Assembly (NCBI GenBank): GCA_043228905.1
Contig: JBHGNT010000015.1
Span: 9,238,001 to 9,302,000, forward strand
Length of the DNA: 64,000 bases
Direction: 5' to 3'
Source of the DNA: Azolla caroliniana
Taxonomy: Eukaryota > Polypodiophyta
Below, piece by piece: positions 42,232-51,783 of the stretch (the first letter of the stretch is position 1; every line of letters begins with the position of its first letter). A model generated the notes under the pieces. The model had not been told where the DNA came from and ran no database searches. It saw nothing but the letters and a program-made list of their open reading frames with translations. A program made the translations under genes and the position numbers.

Positions 42232-44204
42232 TGGCACAGAAACATGCCGTTACACAGGAAGAGGAAACGGAGGAGCCAGAAGAGCACCTCCAACGACGGT
42301 CTAGAAGTAGGACCGCCGAGACAGGAGGGGAGCGGTCGTACCCGCGAGAGGCAGAAACGCCCCCAACTCAACCTGAGCAAACCACAAGGGAGGAACCGGA
42401 ACCGGTGCGTAGGGAACCGGTCTTGTCGACTTCTATAGAAGAAGTCATTCCAACGGCTCCGGAGACGGCGAGAACCGGAACTCAACAGCCGGCGAGCCCA
42501 GCCAGCACACACGGCGGCCAAGGAGTAGAACCAGAACGGCATATGCAGGCACTCAGGCCAGACAATTCCACAGTGAATGAGCCGACCCGACCAGTACAGC
42601 AACAAGGCACCAGTAGCATGTGGCTACAGTGGGTAGGCGAGCAAATCGCCGGAGCGGTCGAGTATATAGAGGCGGAAGAGAGAGCGCACCAGGAACGGTT
42701 GCTCGTCACAACCGTAGATCTAGAGACGGCCCGGTCCAGAATCCGGAGCCTTGAACAAGACTTGGACAGGGTCACAAGGGAAATGGCTCAATTGGCTTTG
42801 ACAACACAAGTCCAAGCACCGGTGACTCCGGGCAATGTACAGAATAAAGCGGCAGATCAACCTGTACATAGCAAGCAGACCCCGGCAACGGAAACCGTTC
42901 CAGAGAGAAATGCGGCACAAGCCCAAGAGCTTGCGGATTTAAAGGATGAGCTAGCTGCCCAAGAAGCGCTGAGGAGCCGCGAAAGAGAATTGAAGACGGC
43001 AGCGGAGGCAGAACTCAAAAAGACTGCTGAGAATCTACGCCGGGCCGAGGAGAGCTTACGGAAAGGCCACCAAGCGTACGACCGGCTCAAGGAGGAGAAG
43101 GAGAAAATGCTGCAAGAGAAGGAGAGGCTCCGGAGAAACGCCGAAACAGAAGTAGAGCGCCTGAAAGAGGAACTAAGGCAAGTAAAGGACCGGGAGGACC
43201 GGAACCATCGCCAGATCAACGGCAAGCTGAAACAAAAAACGGAGGAATTTGAGCAATTGCACCGGGAGTATAAACGGTTGCAAACGGAGCACAAGGAACG
43301 GACGGATGAGCTCCGGCAAGCAGTTGATCGGACCGCAACCGCATTCGCCAAGGAACAAGCGGAAACCAGAAGACGGTTGGAAGAGGCGGAGAAGGTTCGG
43401 ACAGAGCTCCTCAGGCAACAGCAGGCGGAAAAAGAAAGAGCGGCGGAGGTACTGCAGAGGCTGCAAACGACATATCAAGGGCAGCTGACGCGCTACAGAG
43501 AGCAGGCGGAGGATACGGCGAATCTCATCAAGCAGTTGAAGGAGGAGCGACAAGTGGTGGAAAGCAGAGCACAAATGGGAGCAAGTCGCATCCAGGATAT
43601 CATGCGGGCCTGGTTGAACCAGACCAAGAGCTTGATTGACAACGGGTCCGTCAAATGGTGGACCAAGTGGGCCACGAACGCGGCGGAACTCCAATTGCTC
43701 CGGGCTGACGTAGAGAACCGGCGGAAGGAGGGAGATGATTGCTATATGCTGACTTCCGAAGACTTCACCGGCATAAGAGATGAGCTTGCCGAAGACTTTC
43801 AAGCCTTGGCAGATGACCAACTAGGGCAGGTCCGACAACTTGTAGCTCAGCTGGACGACGACAGGCTGGAGGCGCAGATCCAGTTTGAAAGCTACGAGAG
43901 GTCCCGGATCCGGGGAGAGAAAGAACGAGAACCGGTTACGGTCAACCTCAGTGATGAGGAACCGTTACTGGAAGGAGACCGGACCGGAAGCAGTCAAACG
44001 GAGATGCCGGAGTCAGAGAGACAAACGGAGCAGCCGGAGTCAGCGAAACAAACGGAGCAGCAGCAGCAAGCAGAGCAGCCGGAGCAGCCTCAGGCCCAAC
44101 CACAACCACAGCAGCAGCAGCAAGCACAGCCACAACAACCACAACCGGAAGAACAAGTGGAAATTCTTGAACAAAGTATTTTGAACAATTTGGGTGAACA
44201 ATGA
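42231..44204 (+). CDS. A module Y: coiled-coil protein
   Basis: 657 codons from ATG 42231, whose A is the last base of the TGA of X. Residues about 140-560 are strongly heptad-like and rich in Glu, Lys, Arg, Gln and Leu (KTAAEAELKKTAENLRRAEE, LKEEKEKMLQEKERLRR). A compact block follows: IMRAWLNQTKSLID, VKWWTKWATNAAEL, IRDELAEDFQALADDQ. The tail is Gln/Pro-rich (QPQPQQQQQAQPQQ) and ends LNNLGEQ. B has a homologue split by insertion of A. There is no transmembrane segment or catalytic motif. A structural or packaging role is possible but is only inference. It resembles no cellular gene that I recognise, beyond the generic likeness of coiled coils. Confidence 0.8.
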   Translation: MAQKHAVTQEEETEEPEEHLQRRSRSRTAETGGERSYPREAETPPTQPEQTTREEPEPVRREPVLSTSIEEVIPTAPETARTGTQQPASPASTHGGQGVEPERHMQALRPDNSTVNEPTRPVQQQGTSSMWLQWVGEQIAGAVEYIEAEERAHQERLLVTTVDLETARSRIRSLEQDLDRVTREMAQLALTTQVQAPVTPGNVQNKAADQPVHSKQTPATETVPERNAAQAQELADLKDELAAQEALRSRERELKTAAEAELKKTAENLRRAEESLRKGHQAYDRLKEEKEKMLQEKERLRRNAETEVERLKEELRQVKDREDRNHRQINGKLKQKTEEFEQLHREYKRLQTEHKERTDELRQAVDRTATAFAKEQAETRRRLEEAEKVRTELLRQQQAEKERAAEVLQRLQTTYQGQLTRYREQAEDTANLIKQLKEERQVVESRAQMGASRIQDIMRAWLNQTKSLIDNGSVKWWTKWATNAAELQLLRADVENRRKEGDDCYMLTSEDFTGIRDELAEDFQALADDQLGQVRQLVAQLDDDRLEAQIQFESYERSRIRGEKEREPVTVNLSDEEPLLEGDRTGSSQTEMPESERQTEQPESAKQTEQQQQAEQPEQPQAQPQPQQQQQAQPQQPQPEEQVEILEQSILNNLGEQ

Positions 44205-44254
44205 AGGGGCCGAGAAGGGTTCGACGTACAAGGTACTGTCCCACGGGCGTGCCA
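44203..44254 (+). other. Purine tract and conserved motif before the 3' LTR of A
   Basis: The purine-rich GAAGGGGCCGAGAAGGG (44203-44219) is followed by the conserved motif TCGACGTAC, AAGGTACTGTCCCACGGG, CGTGCCA (44221-44254), ending 2 bp before the LTR. Unusually, the purine tract does not touch the LTR. The motif pairs as GTAC-AAG-GTAC. Confidence 0.8.
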
Positions 44255-44256
44255 TG

Positions 44257-44675
44257 TGTTACCGGCCGGCAAGGAGTCCAAAATACGGAGTGAAGGAATT
44301 AATTAAATATGGTTGTAAATGAGCATAGTGTGGACAGACGGACTGGAAACGGTATGCCGTTCCAGATCCGGACGGATCCTGAATAGGTGCGATAGGCACC
44401 GTTTTGTACTACGGGCCGGAAACCTATTTAAAGGCCCGGACCCCATTGTAATCGGAGCGGATAATTAATAGAGCTTATGATGTTTATACTTCTATCTTGA
44501 TTTCCGTTCTGTAATTACTGTTATATCTTACGCGTGTAATTAACCAAAGCAATCTAATCGTGTAACCTACGTAAGTCGGTGTAGTCGTTGAATCTTAATC
44601 CTATGCCGTAATCACCCTTTGGTGAAGTGTCTCCGTGACACCTTGTGTTAGGCCTTGTCCGGTCAGAGAATAACA
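44257..44675 (+). repeat. 3' LTR of A
   Basis: 419 bp, differing from the 5' LTR at three positions, all G/C in the 5' copy and A/T here (GGACGG/GGACAG, CCCGAA/CCTGAA, CTGTCT/CTATCT). Followed by GTCCA. Confidence 0.97.
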
Positions 44676-44680
44676 GTCCA

Positions 44681-45847
44681 CAACTGGGATTCCTTTGCAT
44701 GTTGTTCTTCTAATTTCCCCATTTCATTGTTTAGGCGGATTTCGAGATGATGCCTTCTTGTCTGTTCGACCACCAGCTGCTCGTTGAACCATACCTTCTT
44801 TTTCTCTAATAAGGCTCGGAGTTCTGCGATTGCCGCCTACGATTTCTTCGCTTCATCCCGTAATTGGGCATTTTTGTCTTTTGTTCGGATGTGCTGAGCT
44901 ACCTCCGTAGCGAGTTTCTCTTCAATGGTTTTTACTGCCTTTCGGCCGTTAGCCCGGATCTCCTTTTCTCTGTCTGAGGATTGGCGCAGTTTAGCTCGAA
45001 GGCGGTCAATTTTTGATTCCGCTAATTGCACGACCCTTTTCGCTTTTGAGGTGACGGTAGTCTGAGCCTCAATTTCTTCTTTCAAAGCGTCGATGGAATG
45101 GTTTGGTGGCGGAGTTGCGTGTTGCGCTGTAGTCGCGTTAGCTTCCAACTCCGCGATGCGTTCGTTGGCTTTTTGCAGCTCGGCTTGGGTCATTTTCACC
45201 TTCTTCTAGACATTCTTATTTTTAATGGCCATCTCCTTGGCGCCCGTGCTGACCTTTGCCAGTTCCCTATGGACTTCGACTAGGGCTGTGTTTAATGATG
45301 GTAGCTCCATCCCCACTCGGCGTACCCCGACATTCCTCTGTCTGCCGACCTTGGCTAGCTGGTCCTCATCGTCACTCTCCGCCGTTTGTGTTAGGGCGCG
45401 CTCCATCATCTGGCGCTCCGCGTGCTCCTCGGCCATTTGTTGGGAGGCTTTTATCTGTTGTGTTGCCAGGAATTCCATGAGCTCAAAAGAGGTTCCAAAC
45501 TGTAAGAGGGCGCTAAACTCATGGGCCATATCCAGGATATTTGGATATGCCAAAACCTCTCTTTCCGCCGTCAATATGGCTTTCCCTCATTGGGATTGGG
45601 TCGTAATGATCGGTCGTGGCTCCCAGATGATTTCGAAGGTGGTATTGGGCTCCGTAGCTGCGGAGCCATCGCCTTCGGTCGTTGTCTCTACCGCCGTGGG
45701 GACGTCTTTGACCAATCCCCGCCCATCTTTCCTGTCCAATCTATGCCGTTTTGGTCTAGGGCTATCCTGTCGTGTTTCGGTGTCTGGATTTGGGGCTGCT
45801 TCCACGGAACGTGCTGGCTGTTCCTCCTATGTTGTCCGTGTGTCGGG
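44681..45847 (-). pseudogene. B module Y, N-terminal part
   Basis: The minus strand gives MAHEFSALLQFGTSFELMEF, then coiled-coil sequence ELQKANERIAELEANATTAQ and KIDRLRAKLRQSSDREKEI. The frame runs to the point where Gypsy A is inserted and, with A removed, stays in frame with 34779-33840. TAG codons occur at 45206-45208 and at 44837-44839, and one stop near 45587. In B, modules X and Y lie in one frame, separated only by two TAGs near 45848 and 45815. In A they are in different frames. Confidence 0.78.
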
Positions 45848-46738
45848 CTAGGCGGGAGGTGTTGTCCGCGTGTCTGGCTGGGCGGGTTGGGGTTCCTCTT
45901 CCCACTCTAGGGCCGCTAACTCCGCTAACCTGTGCTTCGCGGATCGGGGCTGGGGCGTGGGCGTGGGTCGGCTGGGCTGCAGTGCCGACAGGTCTCGGGG
46001 TGGGAATAGTACCGTAAGGTACTGTTGTATGATCGGCCTGAGCTTTTTGCCTGCCTGATACGCATGCAGGCCTTCCCTTAACGCTGGCCCTGTGATGACC
46101 CCCCAATCAATCGCACACCCTTCAAAGGTATCGATAATGATGCCCGCCTTCTGCTTGGGCATCCCATATGGGTTGACATGTACGCAGTCGACCTCTAATA
46201 GGAACTTGGCAACTTCACGGAAGAAGGGATCCGGGATCTGCTTCGTTCTATAGGCCTTGGCGGAGGAGGAATATGGCCCGAAATATCGCTACAGTGCCTC
46301 TACAGGAGGGATTTCGAAATGTCTTTCGCCTAGCGATGACAGGTCCAACTTTTTCCGGATGGAAGAGTTGGTGACCGTGTTGATGTTAAGCTTCCTGGCA
46401 ATGTCCATGGCATCCGGGTGTGGGGGTGCCTCTGTGACCTGGATGTACCCATCCAGGTGTTTCTCCACGAGCCATCGGCGTAAGGCCGTAGAGATGAAGA
46501 TCGGCATCGCCAGAGTAGGTTCGTGGGAAGGAGACTAGTAGTTGCGGTGGGCTGGAGCTCTGTGATAGGATGGAGGAGAAGGTGAGGGGGAGGGGCGATG
46601 GGAGCATTGATAGTTAGAAGGTGGGTTTCTGTTTTGTGCAAAAGATCTTCTATTTCCTTCTTTTTGTAGCTTAGGGTTCGCTGGGCGGTGAGCCATCGTG
46701 GTGCCGCGTTTTCTTGAACTAGGAGTCTGTGCATGCAT
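45848..46738 (-). pseudogene. B module X
   Basis: The minus-strand frame from MHAQTPSSRKR (46738) contains in-frame TAGs at 46535-46537 and 46289-46291. It holds FISTALRRWLVEKHLDGYIQ, VTEAPPHPDAMDIARKL, RYFGPYSS, PYGMPKQKAGIIIDTFEG, IQQYLTVLFPPRDL, and ends in a Pro/Arg-rich stretch. It aligns over the whole globular part with X of A. Its position directly after integrase is the same. The stops make it a pseudogene; the second likely arose from CAG. Confidence 0.8.
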
Positions 46739-46839
46739 TTAGTCTTTTTAATAGTGTCGCTATCTTCTCTCTCTTTTTTTTTTTCCTAACGGTTATATAC
46801 AACCTATTTTTACATTATGGTATAAGTGGGACCGTCCAT

Positions 46840-48075
46840 TTACGCCGCCAGTTCTCCGGCTCTGTCCTGTTTAGCGGTGAATGGGTTAGGTGGCGTAGAG
46901 CCCAGGTAAGGTTTAAGGCGAAACCCATTCACCTTTTGCTGTACTACTTCCCCGGCCAGCGTACCTAATTGGAACATGCCTTGTTCCGCTCCAATTATCC
47001 AGTATGGGCCGGTCCAGCGGAATCGTAACTTCCCTGGCATATGGCCCATGCGGGTTTGGAAAACCAGCACCGCTCGACCGACAACGAACTCCTTTTCCCT
47101 TGCGTTCCGATGTCGATCCACAAATGCTTTATGCCGTTGCTGTTCCTGCTCCAACACAACCATGCTGTGTACGCGTTTTTCCCTGAGTTCGAGTAGCTGT
47201 TGGAGCCGTACCTCCTTCGACTTGGTTTTCGATAGTCGGTCCCGTACCTGAATCCGCAAACTGGGTACCTGAAATTCGACTGGCATCACAGCCTCCAGCC
47301 CAAACGCTAGTCGAAACGGTGTTGATTGTATGCTTGTCTTGTAGCTGGTTCTGTACGCCCATAACACACTCTGTAATTTGGTATCCCATTTCGTTCTATT
47401 TTCATTGACGATTTTCTTCAAGATGGTCTGCAACGTCTTGTTGGTGGATTCCGCTAACCCATTTGCCTGTGGATAATATGGCGTACTCTTTTTATGGACT
47501 ATGGCGTAATGATGTGTTAGTTCCCGAACCACCGTATTGAGAAAGTGACTCCCCCTGGTCACTGATGAGCTCAATCAGATAGTCGAACCGGCACCAGATG
47601 TGCTCGTAAAGGAATCTGGCTGTGATGGCCGCCGTATTTTCTCATAGTGCCTTTGCTTCTACCCACTTGGTGCAATAATCCATAGCTACCAATATGTATT
47701 TATTGCTCGTACGGGCTACTGCCGGTGTGAAGGGGCCCACAAAATCCAATCCCCACTTTTGGAAGGGGTCAGCGGTAATACGGGCTGGTGTGGCATCCTT
47801 GCGCCCTCCGTGGGCTGGCCCATCCGTTGACACAAATCACACTTTCTACAATACTCGGATGCGTCCTTCTGCGTTGTTGGCCACCATAAGCCCGCCTGCC
47901 ATATTTTTCGGGCTGTAACATCGCCTGCGTAATGGCCGCCTGCGGTGCCGTAGTGCGCCTCCCGTAAAACTACTTCTTTCTCATCTTGACGTACCCCATG
48001 TCGCCAAATGCCGTCACTTCCTTTGTGATATAAAACTCCTTCTACGAGGCAGAAGTTACGGCTTCGGACGGCTAG
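46840..48075 (-). pseudogene. B integrase
   Basis: The minus strand shows the zinc region ([17 protein letters not shown]), then [14 protein letters not shown] and ISDQG, and after a frameshift near 47575 HYAIVHKKSTPYYPQANGLA, STPFRLAFGLEAVMP and GKLRFRWTGPYW. It is close to integrase of A throughout. A TGA at 47642-47644 (probably from CGA) and the frameshift inactivate it. The C-terminus ends at 46840 (KQDRAGELAA), short of module X. Confidence 0.9.
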
Positions 48076-49691
48076 TCATTTTTTCTCGTCCGTGCGTAAT
48101 TGTGGTGGAGGCAGTCCCGTAGTAAAAAAGAATGTCATTTCCATAAGCCACCAGTCTGGAAAGGTTGATTCCGTTCTTTCTGCTAGTGCTGCTACCCGCA
48201 GGATGTCAGCGTCCGGAAAATCGTCGTCATCTTTCTGTACTGTTTCTCCATTCTCGAGTTTGCTTAAAAAATCTGCCATTGCATGTTGCATCCTTGGTCG
48301 GTGTTGGATTACGAAATCGAATTCTTGAAGTAGTAGCATCCATCACGCCGATTTCCCCGTCAGGGCTTGTTTCTCCACCAAATACATCAGCACCGAATGA
48401 TCCACATTGAACGTGAATTTCCTCCCTAGTAAATAATGCCGGAATTTATTGATGCTATAGATCATCCCTAGCGCCTCCCGCTCCATTGTGGAATAGTTAC
48501 GCTCTGTTGTGGATAGTTTGCGACTAGCGTAGTACACTGACCGGTACCAGTTTGGTTCGGTGAGCTGCATTAGTGCACTTCCTATTGCTATGTCTGAGGC
48601 GTCGACGAACACGTGGAATGGCTTCGCCCAAATTGGTGGTTGTATGACGGGGGCATGTGTGAGCATTATCTTAAGTGCCTCATAGGCCTTGTCCTCCGTT
48701 GCGGTCCATTGGAAGGGAGTCTGATGTATGACACCATGTAACGGCGTGGCGAAGTCCGCCAAATATCGTATCATTTGACTATGCCACCGTATTTGTCCTA
48801 AAAACCGGCTAAGTGATTTCGCGTTTATCGGAGTTTTGGCTTGCGTAATCGCGGAGATCTTGTTCGGATCGACTGCTATTCCCTCCTTGCTGACTAGATG
48901 GCCTAGGAGAGTCCCGCTTGTCACGCCGACAGCACATTTCACGGGATTCAGGCTTAAGCGTGCGGTGTGGCAATGTTCCAAGCACAGTTGCAGGTGCGTA
49001 AAATGGTCTATTGTTCTCCCATATACTGCAAAGTCGTCTAAAAAAACTTTCATGAACGCCGGAATGTATTCCCCAAAGATCTCCGTAATTGTCCGTTGAA
49101 ATGTTGCCGACGCCGTCTTTAGCCCGAAAATCATGACGACTGCCACATAGACTCCCCAGTCCGTGACAAATGCAGTCTTTTCTTGGTCCTCGGGATGCAT
49201 GCGTACCTAGTTATACCCACTGAAGCCATCTAAAAAACTGTACATCTCATGTCCTACGACGGCGTCCAGTACGCTATCGGTGAAGGGTAAAGGGAATGCG
49301 TCCGTAATGGTTATGACGTTTAATTTTCGGTAATCCACGCATACCCGTATTTTGCCGTTTTTTTTTGGAATGACCACTATTGGGCTTAACCATGTGGCTT
49401 GTTTAACTGGCCGTATGAACCCCGCCTTCAGGAGTTTGTCAATTTCTTCTTTTACGCGGGTCGCGTAGTTCGGGTTCATGCGGTAGCGGCGCTGCTAGAC
49501 GGGTTTTGCGTCGGTTGCTAAATTGATCTTATGCTGATGGAACTTGGGATCTAACCCCTTCATGTCCTCGTGAGCCCAAGCGAACACATCTTTATATTTC
49601 GTGAGTAGTGCGATCATCGTGTTTCTCTGGTCTGGCCTTAATTCCTTTGTGATGGAGAGGAAAATGGGGTTCCAACTCCGTACCCACATTT
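48076..49691 (-). pseudogene. B reverse transcriptase and RNase H
   Basis: The minus-strand frame contains MNPNYATRVKEEIDKLL, YSFLDGFSGYN, the catalytic FLDDFAVYG, HVFVDASDIAIGSALMQ and STMEREALGMIYSI. In-frame stops are TAG at about 49207 (A has Gln here: GYNQI) and TGA at 48340-48342 (A has Arg). The Tyr of MNPNYA shows that the TAG at this position in A is derived. Upstream there is a break near 49490-49690 (VAQRR region). Confidence 0.92.
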
Positions 49692-49940
49692 ACTTCTTCC
49701 AAGGCGGAGGCGGTGACTCGTCGTGAAATTTCCATTTCCCTTTCAAATGTCACCCATGCTCTGCTGAGTTCCAATATGGACTCTGGGTTTGGTTCGTAAG
49801 CCTCGTCGTGGAGAATAGTGGCTGTGGCATATTCTGCTGCGGCTGCGATGACGTCGATTTCGAACAACGGAATGATCCGAGGGTGCTCATCTAGGTATGC
49901 CTCTAATTCTGCATCCTCCACCCCAGCCAACATATTTATA

Positions 49941-50256
49941 TCTTCTGTGTATAATGGTGTTATAGCCTTGGGTTGTGGCATGCTTCCTTTCGTAGGTACG
50001 CGAACCTTAGTGCGTCTGTGTCGGAAACTGATACACTTGTGTTGCCAGCTCTGCTTGATATTCGCTGCCCAAAGCCATGGTCTACCCAGAAGCCATGGTC
50101 TTCTGTGTATAATGGTGTTATACCCTTGGGTTGTGGCGTGCTTCCTTTCGTAGGTATGCGAACCTTAGTGCGTCTGTGTCGGAAACTGATACACTTGTGT
50201 TGCCAGCTCTGCTTGATATTCGCTGCCCGAAGCCATGGTCTGCCCAGAAGCACTGG
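49941..50256. repeat. 158-bp tandem duplication inside B protease region
   Basis: 49941-50098 and 50099-50256 are near-identical direct copies (both contain GCTTCCTTTCGTAGGTA and TTGCCAGCTCTGCTTGATAT). 158 is not a multiple of 3, so the duplication shifts the frame of gag-pol. The copies differ slightly, so it is not brand new. Confidence 0.95.
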
Positions 50257-50580
50257 GTACGCCCCTGGGGCGTCCAAGCCGAGGACGGCGGCCGAGATGT
50301 CGAAGCGATGTCCACCCACGATAATGCCTATCTTGCGAATTAACCCCAATGGTCGTACTGAGCGAGTATCTGCCATTCGGAGCCAGAATGGGCAAGCCTC
50401 CCATTTTGAAATGCCTAACTGCTCGCAAGTTTTCGCGCTATATACATTGACGCTTGAGCCGCCATCGATTACACATCTAGGAATTTCCTGTCCGTGTAAT
50501 ATTAATGTAATAGCCGGGTTGTGGTGATCCACTACAGGCGGTCCGTCGCTAATGTCTGTAAGGTTTATAGCGACGCTCAC
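49941..50580 (-). pseudogene. B protease
   Basis: The minus strand encodes PRCVIDGGSSVNVYSAKTC, with the same unusual DGG active site as A, then FWLRMADTRSVRPLGLIRK and YPVLLGRPWLRAANIKQSW. The frame is lost in the 158-bp duplication just downstream. It would have processed gag-pol. Confidence 0.88.
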
Positions 50581-51670
50581 CCGTCACCCGTTCTTCCATG
50601 GTCTCGCGGAAGCGTGGGACTAGCTGCAGCAGCTTCTCCATGGTTAATGTTATCTCGCAGCCCGCTAATGCCTGCCAAATGGGGTCCGGGATCGGTCCTT
50701 CATCCTCTGCTCGCTCCCTCGCATTCGCGGACTCCTTCCGCATGTGCTCTGTATTGGTCGCGTTTGCTTTTTCCACCCATGCCTGGGCTTGTCGTCATAT
50801 CTCATCTTGTGCAGCCCAATCAACCGTTTTGTTTGCTAGCGTGTCGTGACTTGCTGCACTTCTGCCGTAATCGTATTGACGGCGGGCCCCTTGTCCTTGC
50901 GTGCTGGGCATTGCGTGGCATAATGTCCAGGCTGCTGACAAATAAAACAATGGATGCTTGATTCACCCTTCTCGGCTCCTGGTGGTGTGTGCCGATCCCC
51001 TAGTGTGACTTGCTCCTCACGGTTCGGCCTTGTTTGTCAGAACGCATGCGGTTGTTGCTATTGGTCCCGTCGTGGTTCTTGGTGTCGCTCATCTCCCGAG
51101 CTTTTGTCGTAACGCCGGTGATCTCGATATTGCTGCGGCTTCCCACGATAACCAATGATGCTGCCACGTTTGTTTGTCAGCCAGTGATTCTCATAGCGCC
51201 GGCCATCTTTAGCATAACTCGAATGTCCACGATAATCCTCATCCTCTGGTTCGTCTTCCTCGGAATCATTGTGATTTCGGCGATTCCGGTGGTGTCGGGC
51301 GTCCTGTGGGTTGCGATCCATATACCGTGGTCGGTCTTCTTGCATCCTTTGTTCAGTATGGCAAGGGGGACGCTGTGTGTCCATGATGCGGACTGTGGGA
51401 GCGGCTCTGTTCAACATATTGTATTTGCATTGTTCGACTGTGTGAGCCTTCGAGTGGAAAATTGGGCAGTGGATTCGCATGTTGCACTCCACTACGGAAT
51501 GCCCCGAGTTCAAGCAAATCGTGCACTGGATTGCTTGACGAAACTGGCGTTCCTCATCCTAGGGTAACACTTGTTGTAAGGATGACATAGAAAACCTTTT
51601 CTCCTCATTGTCCAACTCGAGCTGTAACGCTCGTTCAATGACCATATCCGCCGTTTCCCCTTTCCCCATA
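50581..51670 (-). pseudogene. B gag, C-terminal part with zinc knuckles
   Basis: The minus strand gives MGKGETADMVIERALQLE beside the truncated Copia C LTR, then the paired knuckle region (CTICLNSGHSVVEC and CPIFHSKAHTVEQC, one Cys changed to Phe) and a third knuckle CFICQQPGHYATQC. These match A in order and spacing. Stops occur near 51565 (TAG), 51056 and elsewhere. The tail before protease (IWQALAGCEITLTMEKLLQL) also matches A. Confidence 0.87.
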
Positions 51671-51783
51671 TCCGTAGCCGGGGTCTTCATCATCCGGATC
51701 CGGAGCCGGGGTCTTCATTCCCGATTCCCGGACATCTGACCATCCCATCCGGAGGGACCGTAATCCCAACAAACTCCCCCTTC
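51671..51783 (-). repeat. C 3' LTR remnant and polypurine tract
   Basis: 51671-51771 equals 56403-56503 of the 5' LTR and starts TGTTGGGATTACGG on the minus strand. The tract AAGGGGGAGTT (51772-51783) precedes it. The junction with B lies within TCCG at 51671-51674, a possible microhomology. Confidence 0.92.

Larger units (their letters stand above)
34785..44675 (+). mobile_element. Gypsy A, young Tat/Athila-like element
   Basis: 9891 bp with two 419-bp LTRs differing at only three sites, flanked by a perfect duplication GTCCA (34780-34784 and 44676-44680). On the plus strand it encodes gag-protease, RT-RNase H-integrase, then modules X and Y. It is inserted in module Y of Gypsy B. The integrase block FRLAFGLEAVMPVEF and the extra genes after pol suit the Tat/Athila branch of Gypsy. 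A single TAG (38384-38386) breaks gag-pol. Confidence 0.97.

Noticed and set aside
41132-44204. Modules X and Y as an envelope gene
   Set aside because: The position fits, but there is no signal peptide, no transmembrane segment and no glycoprotein-like cysteine pattern. Y is a soluble coiled coil.
44090-44281. Minus-strand Cys/Gly-rich open frame over the end of module Y
   Set aside because: Antisense shadow of the CAG/CAA-rich Gln tail of Y.
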